A stretch of DNA of 64,000 nt, taken from NCBI RefSeq assembly GCF_014649815.1, contig NZ_BMTT01000002.1:744001-808000 (forward strand), written 5' to 3'. A program made the translations under genes and the position numbers. Source of the DNA: Streptomyces mutabilis. GTDB taxonomy: Bacteria > Actinomycetota > Actinomycetes > Streptomycetales > Streptomycetaceae. Under the pieces are notes generated by a model that searched no databases, was not told where the DNA came from, and saw only the letters and a program-made list of their open reading frames with translations. Shown piece after piece: positions 34,520 to 42,967 of the stretch (position 1 is its first letter; every line of letters begins with the position of its first letter).

Positions 34520-34723
34520 TCAGGCGCTGAGGCGAACCATGTCGGCCTGCGGGCCCTTCTGACCCTGCGAGATCTCGAACTCGACCCGCTGGCCTTCTTC
34601 GAGGGTGCGGTAGCCGTCCATCTGAATCGCGCTGTAGTGGACGAAAACATCCGCACCACCGTCGACCGCGATGAAGCCGTACCCCTTCTCCGCGTTGAAC
34701 CACTTGACGGTGCCCTGAGCCAT
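34520..34723 (-). CDS. Cold-shock protein, CspA family
   Basis: 67 residues, the standard size. [34 protein letters not shown] holds both nucleic-acid motifs (KGYGF and VFVHY), and the end VRLSA is usual. Binds single-stranded RNA and DNA and acts as an RNA chaperone. The leader upstream is long with no ORF, as is common for cold-shock mRNAs. It lies alone between strong terminators. Confidence 0.96.
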   Translation of the reverse strand: MAQGTVKWFNAEKGYGFIAVDGGADVFVHYSAIQMDGYRTLEEGQRVEFEISQGQKGPQADMVRLSA

Positions 34724-35077
34724 GCCTAACTCCCCTATTACTGGCCCTTGCACAGATCCACACTTCGCGGATCCGGGTCAGACCTCACCCCCCACGACTG
34801 GGGGCGTGCGCCGGAACGCGTCGACCGCGGCCGAATGTATCTGTCCAACTGCCGTCTGCAACAGGTCAATCGGACGAGAAATCTGGACGCACCCGGCCCG
34901 GAATGTGGCGAACTTTCACCTGAATACGGGTCAAGTCGGGTGCTATAAAGGGAACAAAAGCCGCGAAATGCGCCGACACTTTGGCTGCATCTTGTCGGGC
35001 GCAAAGCAGGAATTGGGGGCTCCGCATCTTTCGATCGGAGGCGCGTTCCCCAACTCTACCGCGCTCAATCACATGGA
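34724..35077. other. Long intergenic leader/promoter region of the cold-shock gene
   Basis: About 350 bases with no gene. Relatively AT-rich stretches near 34880-35040 likely hold the promoter and an extended 5' untranslated leader of the cold-shock gene on the minus strand. Confidence 0.5.
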
Positions 35078-35112
35078 ATTGCCCCCTCCGCTTCTCTCAC
35101 GGAGGGGGCAAT
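35078..35112. terminator. Hairpin terminator after cysO
   Basis: A perfect 13-base inverted repeat ATTGCCCCCTCCG / CGGAGGGGGCAAT with a 9-base loop, about 18 bases after the cysO stop. Confidence 0.85.
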
Positions 35113-35129
35113 GGGCACTACGAGGCGTA

Positions 35130-35405
35130 TCAGCCGCCGGCGACCGCCGGGATGATGGAGACGCCCGCGCCGTCCGGCGTCGCGGTCTCCAGCCCCTGCT
35201 CGAAGCGGACGTCGTCGTCGTTGACGTAGACGTTGACGAAGCGGCGCAGCTTGCCCTGGTCGTCCAGGACGCGGGCGGCGATGCCGGTGTGGTTCTTCTC
35301 CAGGTCGGCGATGACCTCGCCGAGGTTCGCGCCGTCGGCGCTGACCTCGGCCCGCCCGCCGGTGTAGGTGCGCAGGATGGTCGGGATACGAACGGTCACG
35401 CTCAT
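35130..35405 (-). CDS. cysO: Sulfur carrier protein, CysO/MoaD/ThiS-like
   Basis: 91 residues with a ubiquitin-like fold and the diagnostic C-terminal Gly-Gly (AVAGG) used for thiocarboxylation. The pattern SVTVRIPTILRTYTGGRAEVS..., LRRFVNVYVNDDDVRF is very like Mycobacterium CysO, the sulfur donor for the CysM cysteine route. Its start overlaps the end of thrC (ATGA), so the two are cotranscribed. MoaD proper is an alternative but the match to CysO is stronger. CysM and Mec are not in this window. Confidence 0.85.
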   Translation of the reverse strand: MSVTVRIPTILRTYTGGRAEVSADGANLGEVIADLEKNHTGIAARVLDDQGKLRRFVNVYVNDDDVRFEQGLETATPDGAGVSIIPAVAGG

Positions 35406-36715
35406 GCGAGGCCAGCCTCTCGGAAGGAGTCCAGGTTCGGTCGGATGGTGGCGGTGAGGCCGGTGCCGGCCACCGCGTCGAGGGTCTTGAGGCCGTCGCC
35501 GGTGTTGAGGACGACGGTCGTCTTCGACGGGTCGAGCAGGCCGCTGTCGACCAGCTTCTTCGTCACGCCCACCGTCACGCCGCCGGCGGTCTCCGCGAAG
35601 ATGCCCTCCGTGCGGGCGAGCAGCTTGATGGCGTCGACGACCTGCTCGTCGGTCACGTCCTCCACCGCACCGCCGGTGCGGCGCGCGATGTCGAGGACGT
35701 ACGGCCCGTCCGCCGGGTTGCCGATGGCCAGCGACTTGGCGATGGTGTCCGGCTTCTGCGGGCGTACGACGTCGTGCCCGGCCTTGTACGCGGTGGACAC
35801 CGGCGAGCAGCCCTCGGCCTGAGCGCCGAAGATCTTGTACGGCTTGTCCTCGACGAGCCCGAGCTTGATCAGCTCCTGCAGCCCCTTGTCGATCTTCGTG
35901 AGCTGCGAGCCGGAGGCGATCGGGACGACGATCTGCTCGGGCAGCTCCCAGCCGAGCTGCTCGCAGATCTCGTACGCGAGGGTCTTGGAACCCTCCGCGT
36001 AGTACGGGCGCAGGTTGACGTTGACGAAGCCCCAGCCCTCGCCGGCCGGGTCGCCGATCAGTTCGGAGCAGAAGCGGTTGACGTCGTCGTAGTTGCCCTC
36101 GATGCCGACCAGCTCACCGCCGTAGACGGCGGCCATGACGACCTTGCCCTGCTCCAGGTCGTGCGGGATGAACACGCAGGAGCGGAAGCCGGCGCGGGCG
36201 GCGGCGGCGCCGACGGCACCGGCCAGGTTGCCGGTGGAGGAGCAGGAGAGGGTGGTGAAGCCGAAGGCGCGGGCGGCCTCCAGGGCCTGGGCGACGACAC
36301 GGTCCTTGAAGGAGTGCGTCGGGTTGCCGGAGTCGTCCTTGACGAACAGCTTGCCGGCCTCGACGCCCAGCTCGCGGGCCAGGTTGTCGGCCTTGACCAG
36401 CTTGGTCCAGCCCGGGTTGATGTTCGGCTTGGTCGCCACGTCGGCGGGGACGGGCAGCAGCGGCGCGTAACGCCAGATGTTCGCGGGGCCCGCTTCGATC
36501 CGCTTCCGCAGCTCCTCGGTGTCGTACGCCGAGAAGTCGTAGGCGATCTCCAGCGGGCCGAAACACTCCTCGCAGGCGAAGACCGGACCGAGCGGCACGC
36601 GGTGGCCGCACTCGCGGCAGGAGAGCGCCGCGGCGGGACCGAGGTCGACCGGGGAAGCGGCGGAGGGGGTGGAAGCGGCGGTGTCGGTGGTGCTGTCGAC
36701 AGTCTGCACAGCCAT
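35402..36715 (-). CDS. thrC: Threonine synthase
   Basis: 437 residues. A PLP enzyme converting O-phosphohomoserine to threonine. A zinc-ribbon-like N-terminal extension (C33xxC36, C48xxC51) is followed by the PLP-lysine motif GNPTHSFKDR with Lys137 and the SSTGNLAGAVGAAAARAG phosphate-binding loop. The C-terminal half has LARTEGIFAETAGGVTVG. Linked with cysO and preceded by a SAM riboswitch, so expression should fall when SAM is plentiful, tying it to the methionine branch that shares O-phosphohomoserine or homoserine. Confidence 0.95.
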   Translation of the reverse strand: MAVQTVDSTTDTAASTPSAASPVDLGPAAALSCRECGHRVPLGPVFACEECFGPLEIAYDFSAYDTEELRKRIEAGPANIWRYAPLLPVPADVATKPNINPGWTKLVKADNLARELGVEAGKLFVKDDSGNPTHSFKDRVVAQALEAARAFGFTTLSCSSTGNLAGAVGAAAARAGFRSCVFIPHDLEQGKVVMAAVYGGELVGIEGNYDDVNRFCSELIGDPAGEGWGFVNVNLRPYYAEGSKTLAYEICEQLGWELPEQIVVPIASGSQLTKIDKGLQELIKLGLVEDKPYKIFGAQAEGCSPVSTAYKAGHDVVRPQKPDTIAKSLAIGNPADGPYVLDIARRTGGAVEDVTDEQVVDAIKLLARTEGIFAETAGGVTVGVTKKLVDSGLLDPSKTTVVLNTGDGLKTLDAVAGTGLTATIRPNLDSFREAGLA

Positions 36716-36732
36716 GTGAGGCGAGGCCCTTT

Positions 36733-36881
36733 CTCCTCATCTTCCTCACGACGCATCTCGCCGTGAGACGGATTTGGCACCTTCCCTAGCCGGGAGCCTC
36801 GCCACGTCCGTGTGACAAGAACCGACTGGAGGGTTGCCGGGGCTTCATCGGGCCGTATCCCTCTGCCCCTCTGGATGAGCG
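36733..36881 (-). ncRNA. SAM riboswitch (SAM-I/IV clan) upstream of thrC
   Basis: On the minus strand: CTCATCCAGAGGGGCAGAGG begins the P1 helix, then GGATACGGCCC-GATGAAGCC-CGGCAACC gives the conserved core, and the far end GAGGAAGATGAGG closes P1 by pairing with CCTCATC-type sequence at the start. The extra helical domain in the CACGGACGTGG...TCTCACGGCGAGA region suits the actinobacterial SAM-IV type. The 3' edge ends 18 bases before the thrC start, so it could act by blocking the ribosome site. Confidence 0.85.
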
Positions 36882-37015
36882 GTGTTCAGTTGTTGGTCAC
36901 GCGGCGACCCCGGCATGCGATGGTCGCCCGCGTTGTTCAAGACTGTAACCGACGGCCATGACCGTTGAGACAGTCGTCCGAACCGCGAGATGGATCACAG
37001 AGGGAGCCACCGACC

Positions 37016-37960
37016 GTGCTGGAAGAAGTCGAGCGCTGGCTGGACGCACGCTCCTGGTCCGTGACGGACCGGCCCCTCCAGCAGCTCCTGGCCGCCAAGC
37101 ACGCCACCGGCCAGTCGGTCAGCGTGGTGCTGCCCGCGCTCGACGAGGAGGCGACCGTCGGTGACATCGTCTCGGTGATCCGCCGGGAGCTGATGGAGCG
37201 GGTCCCGCTCGTCGACGAGCTGGTCGTGGTGGACTCCGGCTCGCGGGACCGTACGTCGGCGGTGGCCGCCGCGGCCGGCGCGCGGGTCGTGCACCGGGAC
37301 GCGGTCCTGCCGCGCATCCCGGCGGTGCCCGGCAAGGGCGAGGTCCTGTGGCGCTCGCTGCTGGTCACCGGCGGCGACATCGTCTGCTTCGTCGACGCCG
37401 ACCTGCGCGAGTTCCGCGCCGACTTCGTCTCCGGCATCGTGGGTCCGCTGCTCACCGACCCGGACGTGCACCTCGTCAAAGCCATGTACGACCGCCCGCT
37501 CGGCGCGGCACCCGGTCAGGGCGGCCGGGTCACCGAGCTGATGGCCCGCCCCCTGCTCAACATGCACTGGCCGCGGCTGGCCGGCTTCGTCCAGCCGCTC
37601 GGCGGCGAGTACGCGGCCCGCCGCTCGCTGCTCGAACAGCTGCCCTTCCCCGTCGGCTACGGCGTCGAGCTGGGGATGCTGGTCGACGCCCTGCACCTGG
37701 TGGGCCTGGACGCCCTCGCCCAGGTCGACGTCGGCGTCCGCAGGCACCGGCACCAGGACGGCCAGGCGCTGGGCCGCATGTCCGCCGCGATCTACCGCAC
37801 CGCCCAGCTCCGGCTGGCCCGCGGCCACCTGGTCCGGCCCTGTCTCACCCAGTTCGAGCGGGGCGCCGACGGCTTCGAGCCGCGTACGTACTCCGTGGAC
37901 ACGGAGGAGCGGCCCCCGATGACGGGGATCGCCGAGTACGCGGCCCGCAGGGTGGCGTGA
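37016..37960 (+). CDS. gpgS: Glucosyl-3-phosphoglycerate synthase
   Basis: 314 residues from GTG 37016 after AGGGAG. A GT-A fold transferase, GT81 family: VSVVLPALDEEATVGDIVSVIRR nucleotide-binding start, DELVVVDSGSRDRT, and the metal-binding DXD-like CFVDADLREFRADF, then GGEYAARRSLLEQLPFPVGYGVELGMLVD. Joins NDP-glucose to 3-phosphoglycerate for glucosylglycerate, and mycobacterial MGLP-type, synthesis. The phosphatase GpgP is not here. It stands alone, divergent from thrC. Confidence 0.9.
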   Translation: MLEEVERWLDARSWSVTDRPLQQLLAAKHATGQSVSVVLPALDEEATVGDIVSVIRRELMERVPLVDELVVVDSGSRDRTSAVAAAAGARVVHRDAVLPRIPAVPGKGEVLWRSLLVTGGDIVCFVDADLREFRADFVSGIVGPLLTDPDVHLVKAMYDRPLGAAPGQGGRVTELMARPLLNMHWPRLAGFVQPLGGEYAARRSLLEQLPFPVGYGVELGMLVDALHLVGLDALAQVDVGVRRHRHQDGQALGRMSAAIYRTAQLRLARGHLVRPCLTQFERGADGFEPRTYSVDTEERPPMTGIAEYAARRVA

Positions 37961-37969
37961 GCGAAGGGC

Positions 37970-38641
37970 TCAGCCGGTGACGCCGTCCGACCAGCGCCAG
38001 GAGCCGCCGGAGTCCGGCTCGCAGGTCAGGTACTCGCCGCCACGGCCGTGGGTGCTCAGTCCGCGGTGCTTCTTCGCGCAGAACTGGCCGTCGGCGTAGC
38101 AGTTGCCGGCGGGGCTGGTGAGCTCGCAGGCGCCGGTGCCGCCGCCGGTGCCGCCGGTGCCCGTGTCCCTCGTCCTCTCCGGAGCGGGGGAGGGGACCGG
38201 TTCCGGTGTGCGCAGCAGGCGACCGGCGCAGTCGCGGCCGTCGCGGGGGACGGTGAACGTCACTCCGTCGGGGCCGTCGGTCTGCTCGCAGACCTCATCG
38301 TCCAGGTCCCACGTGGAGGCCTGCCGCCCGGTGCCCTGCAGCCGGACGGTGTAGTCGACGTGGGCCGCCTTGGCCGCGAGCACGGCCCCTGCGACGTCCC
38401 GGCCGGTGTGGTCCGGCAGCGTGGCGGCGGCCGGCGACGGGGGCTCGGCCGCGGCCGGCGTGGAGGGCTCTATGGTGGCGGACGCCGCAGGGGTGGGGCT
38501 GCTCTGTGCGGCGGTGGCCGTCGCGGGCCGTTCGTCCGCCTCCCTACCGGTGCTTCCGTCGCCGCAGCCGGCCAGCGCCGACGCGGCGGCGGCCAGTGCC
38601 ACGCAGGCCGCGAGTCCGCGCAGGCGTATAGGTACGGGCAC
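37970..38641 (-). CDS. Lipoprotein with cysteine-rich C-terminal domain
   Basis: From GTG 38641 the product starts VPVPIRLRGLAACVALAAAASALAGC (lipobox ALAGC). A long Ser/Thr/Pro/Ala linker follows (about residues 27-85), then a domain with cysteine-containing EVCEQTD, RDCAGRLL and a C-terminal ACELTSPAGNCYADGQFCAKKHRGL...YLTC that could carry several disulfides. Start uncertain; upstream GTGs at 38650 and 38674 are in frame. Function unknown; extracytoplasmic. Confidence 0.75.
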   Translation of the reverse strand: MPVPIRLRGLAACVALAAAASALAGCGDGSTGREADERPATATAAQSSPTPAASATIEPSTPAAAEPPSPAAATLPDHTGRDVAGAVLAAKAAHVDYTVRLQGTGRQASTWDLDDEVCEQTDGPDGVTFTVPRDGRDCAGRLLRTPEPVPSPAPERTRDTGTGGTGGGTGACELTSPAGNCYADGQFCAKKHRGLSTHGRGGEYLTCEPDSGGSWRWSDGVTG

Positions 38642-38785
38642 GCGGCCCACCCCCCAGGAAGTTGAAATGCGCACCTCATATCCTCGGCCCGTTCACATCT
38701 CTCACACAAGCGGTGTGACCGAATCGCCGCCGAAGTGATCCCCGGGCACGTTTGAGGTTTTCGGGGCCGGGCTAGGTTGAGGCGT

Positions 38786-40189
38786 ATGGCTTCAAGCTTC
38801 GGTGCTGCTCAGGTGCTGGTCGCCTCCAATCGGGGGCCCGTCTCTTACGAGGTGCGGGAGGACGGTTCGCTCGACGCGAAGCGCGGCGGTGGCGGGCTGG
38901 TCTCCGGACTGTCGGCCATCGGGCCGGACGCGGGGGCACTGTGGGTGTGCTCCGCGCTGAGCGACGGCGACCGCGAGGCGGTGCGGCGCGGGGTCGGCGA
39001 GGACGGCGTGCGAATGCTGGACGTGCCGGCCGACGTGCACGCGGACGCGTACAACGGGATCGCGAACTCGGTGCTGTGGTTCGTGCACCACATGCTGTAC
39101 CAGACACCGCTGGAGCCGGTCTTCGACGCGGAGTTCCGGCTGAAGTGGGCCTCCTACGAGAAGTACAACCGGGCCTTCGCTGAGGCGCTGGCCGAGGAGG
39201 CCGCCGAGGGCGCGGTCGCGATCGTGCAGGACTACCACCTGACGCTGGTGCCGGGGATGCTGCGCGAACTGCGGCCCGACCTGCGCATCGGCCACTTCTC
39301 GCACACGCCGTGGGCGCCGGTCGACTACTTCCGGCTGCTCCCCGACGACATCGCCGAGCAGGTGCTGCGGGGGATGCTGGGCGCGGACCGGCTCGGGTTC
39401 CTCACCCGGCGCTGGGCGGACGCCTTCACCGCGTGCTGCGAGGCGCTGGTGGGCGGGGTCGGTGACACGCGGATCGGAGTGCACGGGCTGGGCGCGGACG
39501 CGGAGTTCCTGCGGAAGCGGTCGCACGAGGCCGACGTGGACGAGCGGATGGCCGCGCTGCGGGAGGAGATCGGTACGGCTCCCGACGGCGGGGCGCGCCG
39601 CACGATCGTGCGGGTGGACCGGACCGAGCTGTCCAAGAACATCGTGCGGGGACTGCTGGCCTACCGGGAGCTGCTGGCGGGGCGGCCGGAGTGGCGGGAG
39701 CGGGTCGTGCACGTCGCGTTCGCGTACCCGTCGCGGCAGGATCTCGCCGTGTACCGGGACTACACCGCCGAGGTGCGGCGGGTGGCCGAGTCGATCAACG
39801 CGGAGTTCGGTACGGCGGGGTGGACGCCGGTCGTGCTGCACGTGAAGGACGACTTCGCGCGGTCGCTGGCGGCGTACCGGCTGGCGGACGTGGCGCTGGT
39901 CAATCCCGTCCGGGACGGGATGAACCTCGTCGCGAAGGAGGTGCCGGTCGTCTCCGACGAGGGGTGTGTGCTGGTGCTGTCGCGGGAGGCGGGGGCGTAC
40001 GAGGAGCTGGGTGAGGACTCGGTGGTGGTGAACCCGTACGACGTGTCCGGGACGGCGGAGGCCTTGCACGAGGCGTTGTCGGTGGGGGCCGGGGAGCGGG
40101 CGGAGCGGTCGAAGCGGTTGGCCGCGGCGGGGACGGCGTTGCCGCCGGCGCGGTGGTTCCTGGAGCAGTTGGAGGCGTTGAGGGGGTGA
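38786..40189 (+). CDS. otsA: Trehalose-6-phosphate synthase
   Basis: 467 residues, GT20 family. Signatures: LVASNRGPVSYE, GGGGLVSGL glucose-phosphate loop, VQDYHLTLVPGMLR, FSHTPWAPVDYFRLLP, RVDRTELSKNIVRGLLAYREL, and NPVRDGMNLVAKE for UDP-glucose binding. Forms trehalose-6-phosphate, the substrate of OtsB. The convergent otsB gene follows, separated by a terminator, so the two are not an operon despite joint function. Trehalose protects spores and dry cells. Confidence 0.97.
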   Translation: MASSFGAAQVLVASNRGPVSYEVREDGSLDAKRGGGGLVSGLSAIGPDAGALWVCSALSDGDREAVRRGVGEDGVRMLDVPADVHADAYNGIANSVLWFVHHMLYQTPLEPVFDAEFRLKWASYEKYNRAFAEALAEEAAEGAVAIVQDYHLTLVPGMLRELRPDLRIGHFSHTPWAPVDYFRLLPDDIAEQVLRGMLGADRLGFLTRRWADAFTACCEALVGGVGDTRIGVHGLGADAEFLRKRSHEADVDERMAALREEIGTAPDGGARRTIVRVDRTELSKNIVRGLLAYRELLAGRPEWRERVVHVAFAYPSRQDLAVYRDYTAEVRRVAESINAEFGTAGWTPVVLHVKDDFARSLAAYRLADVALVNPVRDGMNLVAKEVPVVSDEGCVLVLSREAGAYEELGEDSVVVNPYDVSGTAEALHEALSVGAGERAERSKRLAAAGTALPPARWFLEQLEALRG

Positions 40190-40191
40190 GC

Positions 40192-40217
40192 CCCGTTGCC
40201 GGGTGACCGGCAACGGG
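40192..40217. terminator. Hairpin terminator after otsA
   Basis: A perfect 11-base inverted repeat CCCGTTGCCGG / CCGGCAACGGG with a 4-base loop, between the convergent otsA and otsB genes. Confidence 0.8.
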
Positions 40218-40342
40218 GGTGGGTGCGAGGCCCGGCGTCGCGGGGGCCGCCTGCGCCCACCCGTGCCGCCCCAGGCGGCGCGTGTGCCCGCGGCTGCGGG
40301 GGCGTGGGGTGCACGCATGCCCGCAGACTGCGGGACGGCGGT

Positions 40343-41212
40343 CTAGGCGAGGTGGGTGGCCAAGGCGCGCAGCAGGCGGACCACGCCCTCCGGGCCGTCC
40401 ACCACCAGGTCGGCTCGTTCGCGGAGGTCCGGGACCTCGTCGCTGCCGCTGCAGACCAGGAGGCCGGGGGTGCCCTCGGTGCGGAGGGTGTCGACGGCGG
40501 TGAAGGCGGGGAGGTCGCCGAGGTCGTCGCCGGCGTAGAGGACGGACGCGGCGTCCAGTTCGCGGACGTACTTCCTCAGCGCGGCGCCCTTGTCCATGCC
40601 GGGTGGGCGCAGTTCCAGGACCATGCGGCCCGGTTCCACGATCAGGCCGTTGCGAGAGGCCAGGTCGGTCAGCGGGGCGCGCAGGGAGTCGAAGGCGGCC
40701 TGTGGGTCGGGGGCGCGGCGGGTGTGGACGGCGACCGCGTGGCCCTTCTCCTCGATCCAGGCGCCCTCCCCCGCGCCGGACCGCTCCAGCAGGCCCGGCA
40801 GCTCGGCGCGGACGGCGGCGACGCCGGGGTGCGGGTCGGGGGTGGTGAGGGTGCCGGTGGCGGCGTCCCAGCGTTCGGCGCCGTAGTGGCCGAGGACGAC
40901 GAGGTGGTCGAGGCCGGGGACGTCCGCGAAGCCGCCGTGGTGGACGGCGACCTCGGCAGGACGGCCGGTGATCACCGCGATCGCGGCGACCTTCGGGGCG
41001 AGGGCCGCGAGCGCCGGTACGGCCTCCGGGTGGGCGCGGGCCCGGTCGGGGTCGGCGACGATCGGGGCCAGCGTGCCGTCGAAGTCGAGCGCGACCACCG
41101 CGCGGCCGGGGCCGGCGAGGAGGGCGTCGAGCCCTTCGCGTCCGGCCCCGGTCGCGGGGGTCGGCAGGTGGTCCGGGGAGTCGTCACGGGTGGAGTCCTG
41201 GTGGCTGCCCAT
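40343..41212 (-). CDS. otsB: Trehalose-6-phosphate phosphatase
   Basis: 289 residues, HAD superfamily. Motif I is VALDFDGTLAPIV, then AIAVITGRPAEVA, GHYGAERW, and the DKGAALRKYV and LYAGDDLGDLPAF (motif IV) signatures specific to trehalose phosphatases. Removes phosphate from trehalose-6-phosphate made by OtsA, encoded next to it on the opposite strand. In the same direction as the DUF3263 gene upstream but 57 bases away. Confidence 0.95.
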   Translation of the reverse strand: MGSHQDSTRDDSPDHLPTPATGAGREGLDALLAGPGRAVVALDFDGTLAPIVADPDRARAHPEAVPALAALAPKVAAIAVITGRPAEVAVHHGGFADVPGLDHLVVLGHYGAERWDAATGTLTTPDPHPGVAAVRAELPGLLERSGAGEGAWIEEKGHAVAVHTRRAPDPQAAFDSLRAPLTDLASRNGLIVEPGRMVLELRPPGMDKGAALRKYVRELDAASVLYAGDDLGDLPAFTAVDTLRTEGTPGLLVCSGSDEVPDLRERADLVVDGPEGVVRLLRALATHLA

Positions 41213-41269
41213 ACCGCGAACCTATCCCGCCGGGGCGGAAGGCAACCTCACCGCCGCCTCACCGCCGCC

Positions 41270-41494
41270 TCACCGCTCCGAACGACGCGACTCCCGCACC
41301 CGGCGCAGGCGGTTGACCGTCACCGGATCGGCGGCGAGAGCGCGCGGGTCGTCCAGGAGGGCGTTGAGGAGCTGGTAGTAGCGGACGGGGGCCAGGCCCA
41401 GCTCCTCGCGGACGGCTCGCTCCTTCGCGCCGGGGCCGGAGAAGCTCCGGCGCTCCAGCGCGAGGATGTCCAGCTCCCTCTGTCCCAGGTCCAT
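41270..41494 (-). CDS. DUF3263 family protein
   Basis: 74 residues from ATG 41494 (MDLGQRELDILALERRSFSGPGAKERAVREELGL). Basic, helical and with a HTH-like APVRYYQLLNALLDD, matching the actinobacterial DUF3263 family, some of which bind DNA. Function not established. Close behind it in the same direction is otsB, a conserved adjacency as I recall it. Confidence 0.9.
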   Translation of the reverse strand: MDLGQRELDILALERRSFSGPGAKERAVREELGLAPVRYYQLLNALLDDPRALAADPVTVNRLRRVRESRRSER

Positions 41495-41546
41495 GTACGG
41501 CACCGTAACGCCCGCCACCGACAGCGGCCCCTCCCCCGCTCGCCCG

Positions 41547-42812
41547 CTACTCGACGCTGCCCGCCCGCATCGCCGTGGCCTGGATCTGGCCGAGCACCTC
41601 TCTGGGGTTGCCGCCGGGGGCGACGGCCTGGCCGATGCGCTTCTTGATGTCCGCGCTGACCGAGGCCCAGGAGGTCTTGCCGACCGGGTAGAGCTCGGAG
41701 AGCAGCAGCTCGTCCAGGAAGGGCTTGAGGTTCTCGTCCTCCTCGGCCGTGCTCATCACCTGGGAGGCGGAGGTGGTCACCGGCAGCAGGTCGTACAGGC
41801 GGGAGAAGGCGAGGACGTTCTCGTCGCTGTAGACGAAGTCCAGGAAGTCGCCGATCTCCTCCTGGTGGCCGTTCTTCTTGAAGGCGGTCATCCAGTCGGT
41901 GACACCGAGCGTGTTCTCGGAGGCACCGTCGATGCCGGGGGTCTGCACCATGCCGTACTTCACGCCCTTGTCGGAGGCCGTCTTCATCAGCGTGGGGTGG
42001 CCGTTGAGCATGCCGACGTCGCCGGCCGCGAAGGCGGCGAAGGCGTCGGCCCGGTTGAGCTTGCCGGGGGCGACCGGCCCGGTGAGGCCCTTGTCGACCA
42101 GTTCGTCCTTGAGCCAGGTGAAGGTGGTGACGTTCTGCGGCGAGTCGATGGCGTAGGTGCCGACGTCGTCGGTGTAGCCGCCCCCGCCGCTGAGCATCCA
42201 CTGCATCGTCTCGGCCGGCGCCTCCTCGGGGCCCAGCGGCAGCGCGTACGGGTACTTCACGCCTTCCGCCTCCAGCGCCTCGGCGGCGTCGGCGAGGTCG
42301 TCCCAGCTCTTGGGCGGGGTGACGCCGGCCTTGGCGAAGAGGGTCTTGTTGTAGAACAGCACCCGCGTGGAGGCCGCGAAGGGCAGGCCGTACTGGACGC
42401 CGTTGACCCGGCCGGCGGTGGAGAGCTGGGAGACGAAGTTCGCCTGGACCGGGATGGAGAGCACGTCGTCGGCCCGGTAGAGCAGATCCTGGTCCGCGTA
42501 GTCCGAGTAGGCGCCGATCTGCGCCAGGTCGGGCGCCTTGCCGTCCTCGACCATCTCGCGGACCTTTCGGTCCACGTCGTTCCAGGAGTAAACGGTGACG
42601 TCTACGTTCACGTCGGGATTCTTGGCCTCATAGGCCGTGGCCAGTTCGTCCCAGTAGACCTGGGAGCTGTTGGCCTTGCTGTCGCCGTAGTCGGCGGCGA
42701 CCAGCTTCAGCGTCACCTCGCCGGAGCCGCCGGTCAGACCGCAGCCGCCGAGGACCGCCGTCATGCCCAGTGCGGACGCCACCGCGATCGTTCCTGTCCT
42801 ACGCCGCTGCAC
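41547..42812 (-). CDS. Sugar ABC transporter substrate-binding lipoprotein
   Basis: 421 residues from GTG 42812 after a GGGGAATCAGG region. Signal peptide with lipobox VLGGC (Cys about residue 24), then a family-1 extracellular solute-binding fold (YWDELATAYEAKNPDVNVDVTVYSWNDVDRKVREM, LPFAASTRVLFYNKTLFAKAGV, AFAAGDVGMLNGHP). No permease or ATPase gene is adjacent, so it must borrow transport proteins from elsewhere. It shares a divergent promoter region with nagK that has dre-like sites, suggesting an amino-sugar substrate. Confidence 0.92.
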   Translation of the reverse strand: MQRRRTGTIAVASALGMTAVLGGCGLTGGSGEVTLKLVAADYGDSKANSSQVYWDELATAYEAKNPDVNVDVTVYSWNDVDRKVREMVEDGKAPDLAQIGAYSDYADQDLLYRADDVLSIPVQANFVSQLSTAGRVNGVQYGLPFAASTRVLFYNKTLFAKAGVTPPKSWDDLADAAEALEAEGVKYPYALPLGPEEAPAETMQWMLSGGGGYTDDVGTYAIDSPQNVTTFTWLKDELVDKGLTGPVAPGKLNRADAFAAFAAGDVGMLNGHPTLMKTASDKGVKYGMVQTPGIDGASENTLGVTDWMTAFKKNGHQEEIGDFLDFVYSDENVLAFSRLYDLLPVTTSASQVMSTAEEDENLKPFLDELLLSELYPVGKTSWASVSADIKKRIGQAVAPGGNPREVLGQIQATAMRAGSVE

Positions 42813-42908
42813 CCTGATTCCCCAACCCTGCCGACGAGACGCGTCGTGCACTGCTTGCCGCCGTCGTTCGCTCGTTCGCGCTTGTGCGCTTGTCCGTTTA
42901 CCGGATCA

Positions 42909-42940
42909 AGGTCTACACCACGGCAGTGGACTAGACCTCT
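42909..42940. promoter_or_regulatory. Tandem dre-like sites (DasR operators) upstream of nagK-nagA
   Basis: AGGTCTACACCA (42909-42920) and AGTGGACTAGACCTCT (42925-42940) both resemble the DasR dre consensus ACTGGTCTAGACCACT, the second more closely. They lie 28 bases upstream of the nagK start in the region divergent with the sugar-binding gene. DasR control of nagKA is established for S. coelicolor. Confidence 0.8.
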
Positions 42941-42967
42941 CCCGGGTCAACGGGCCACACTGTCCCC

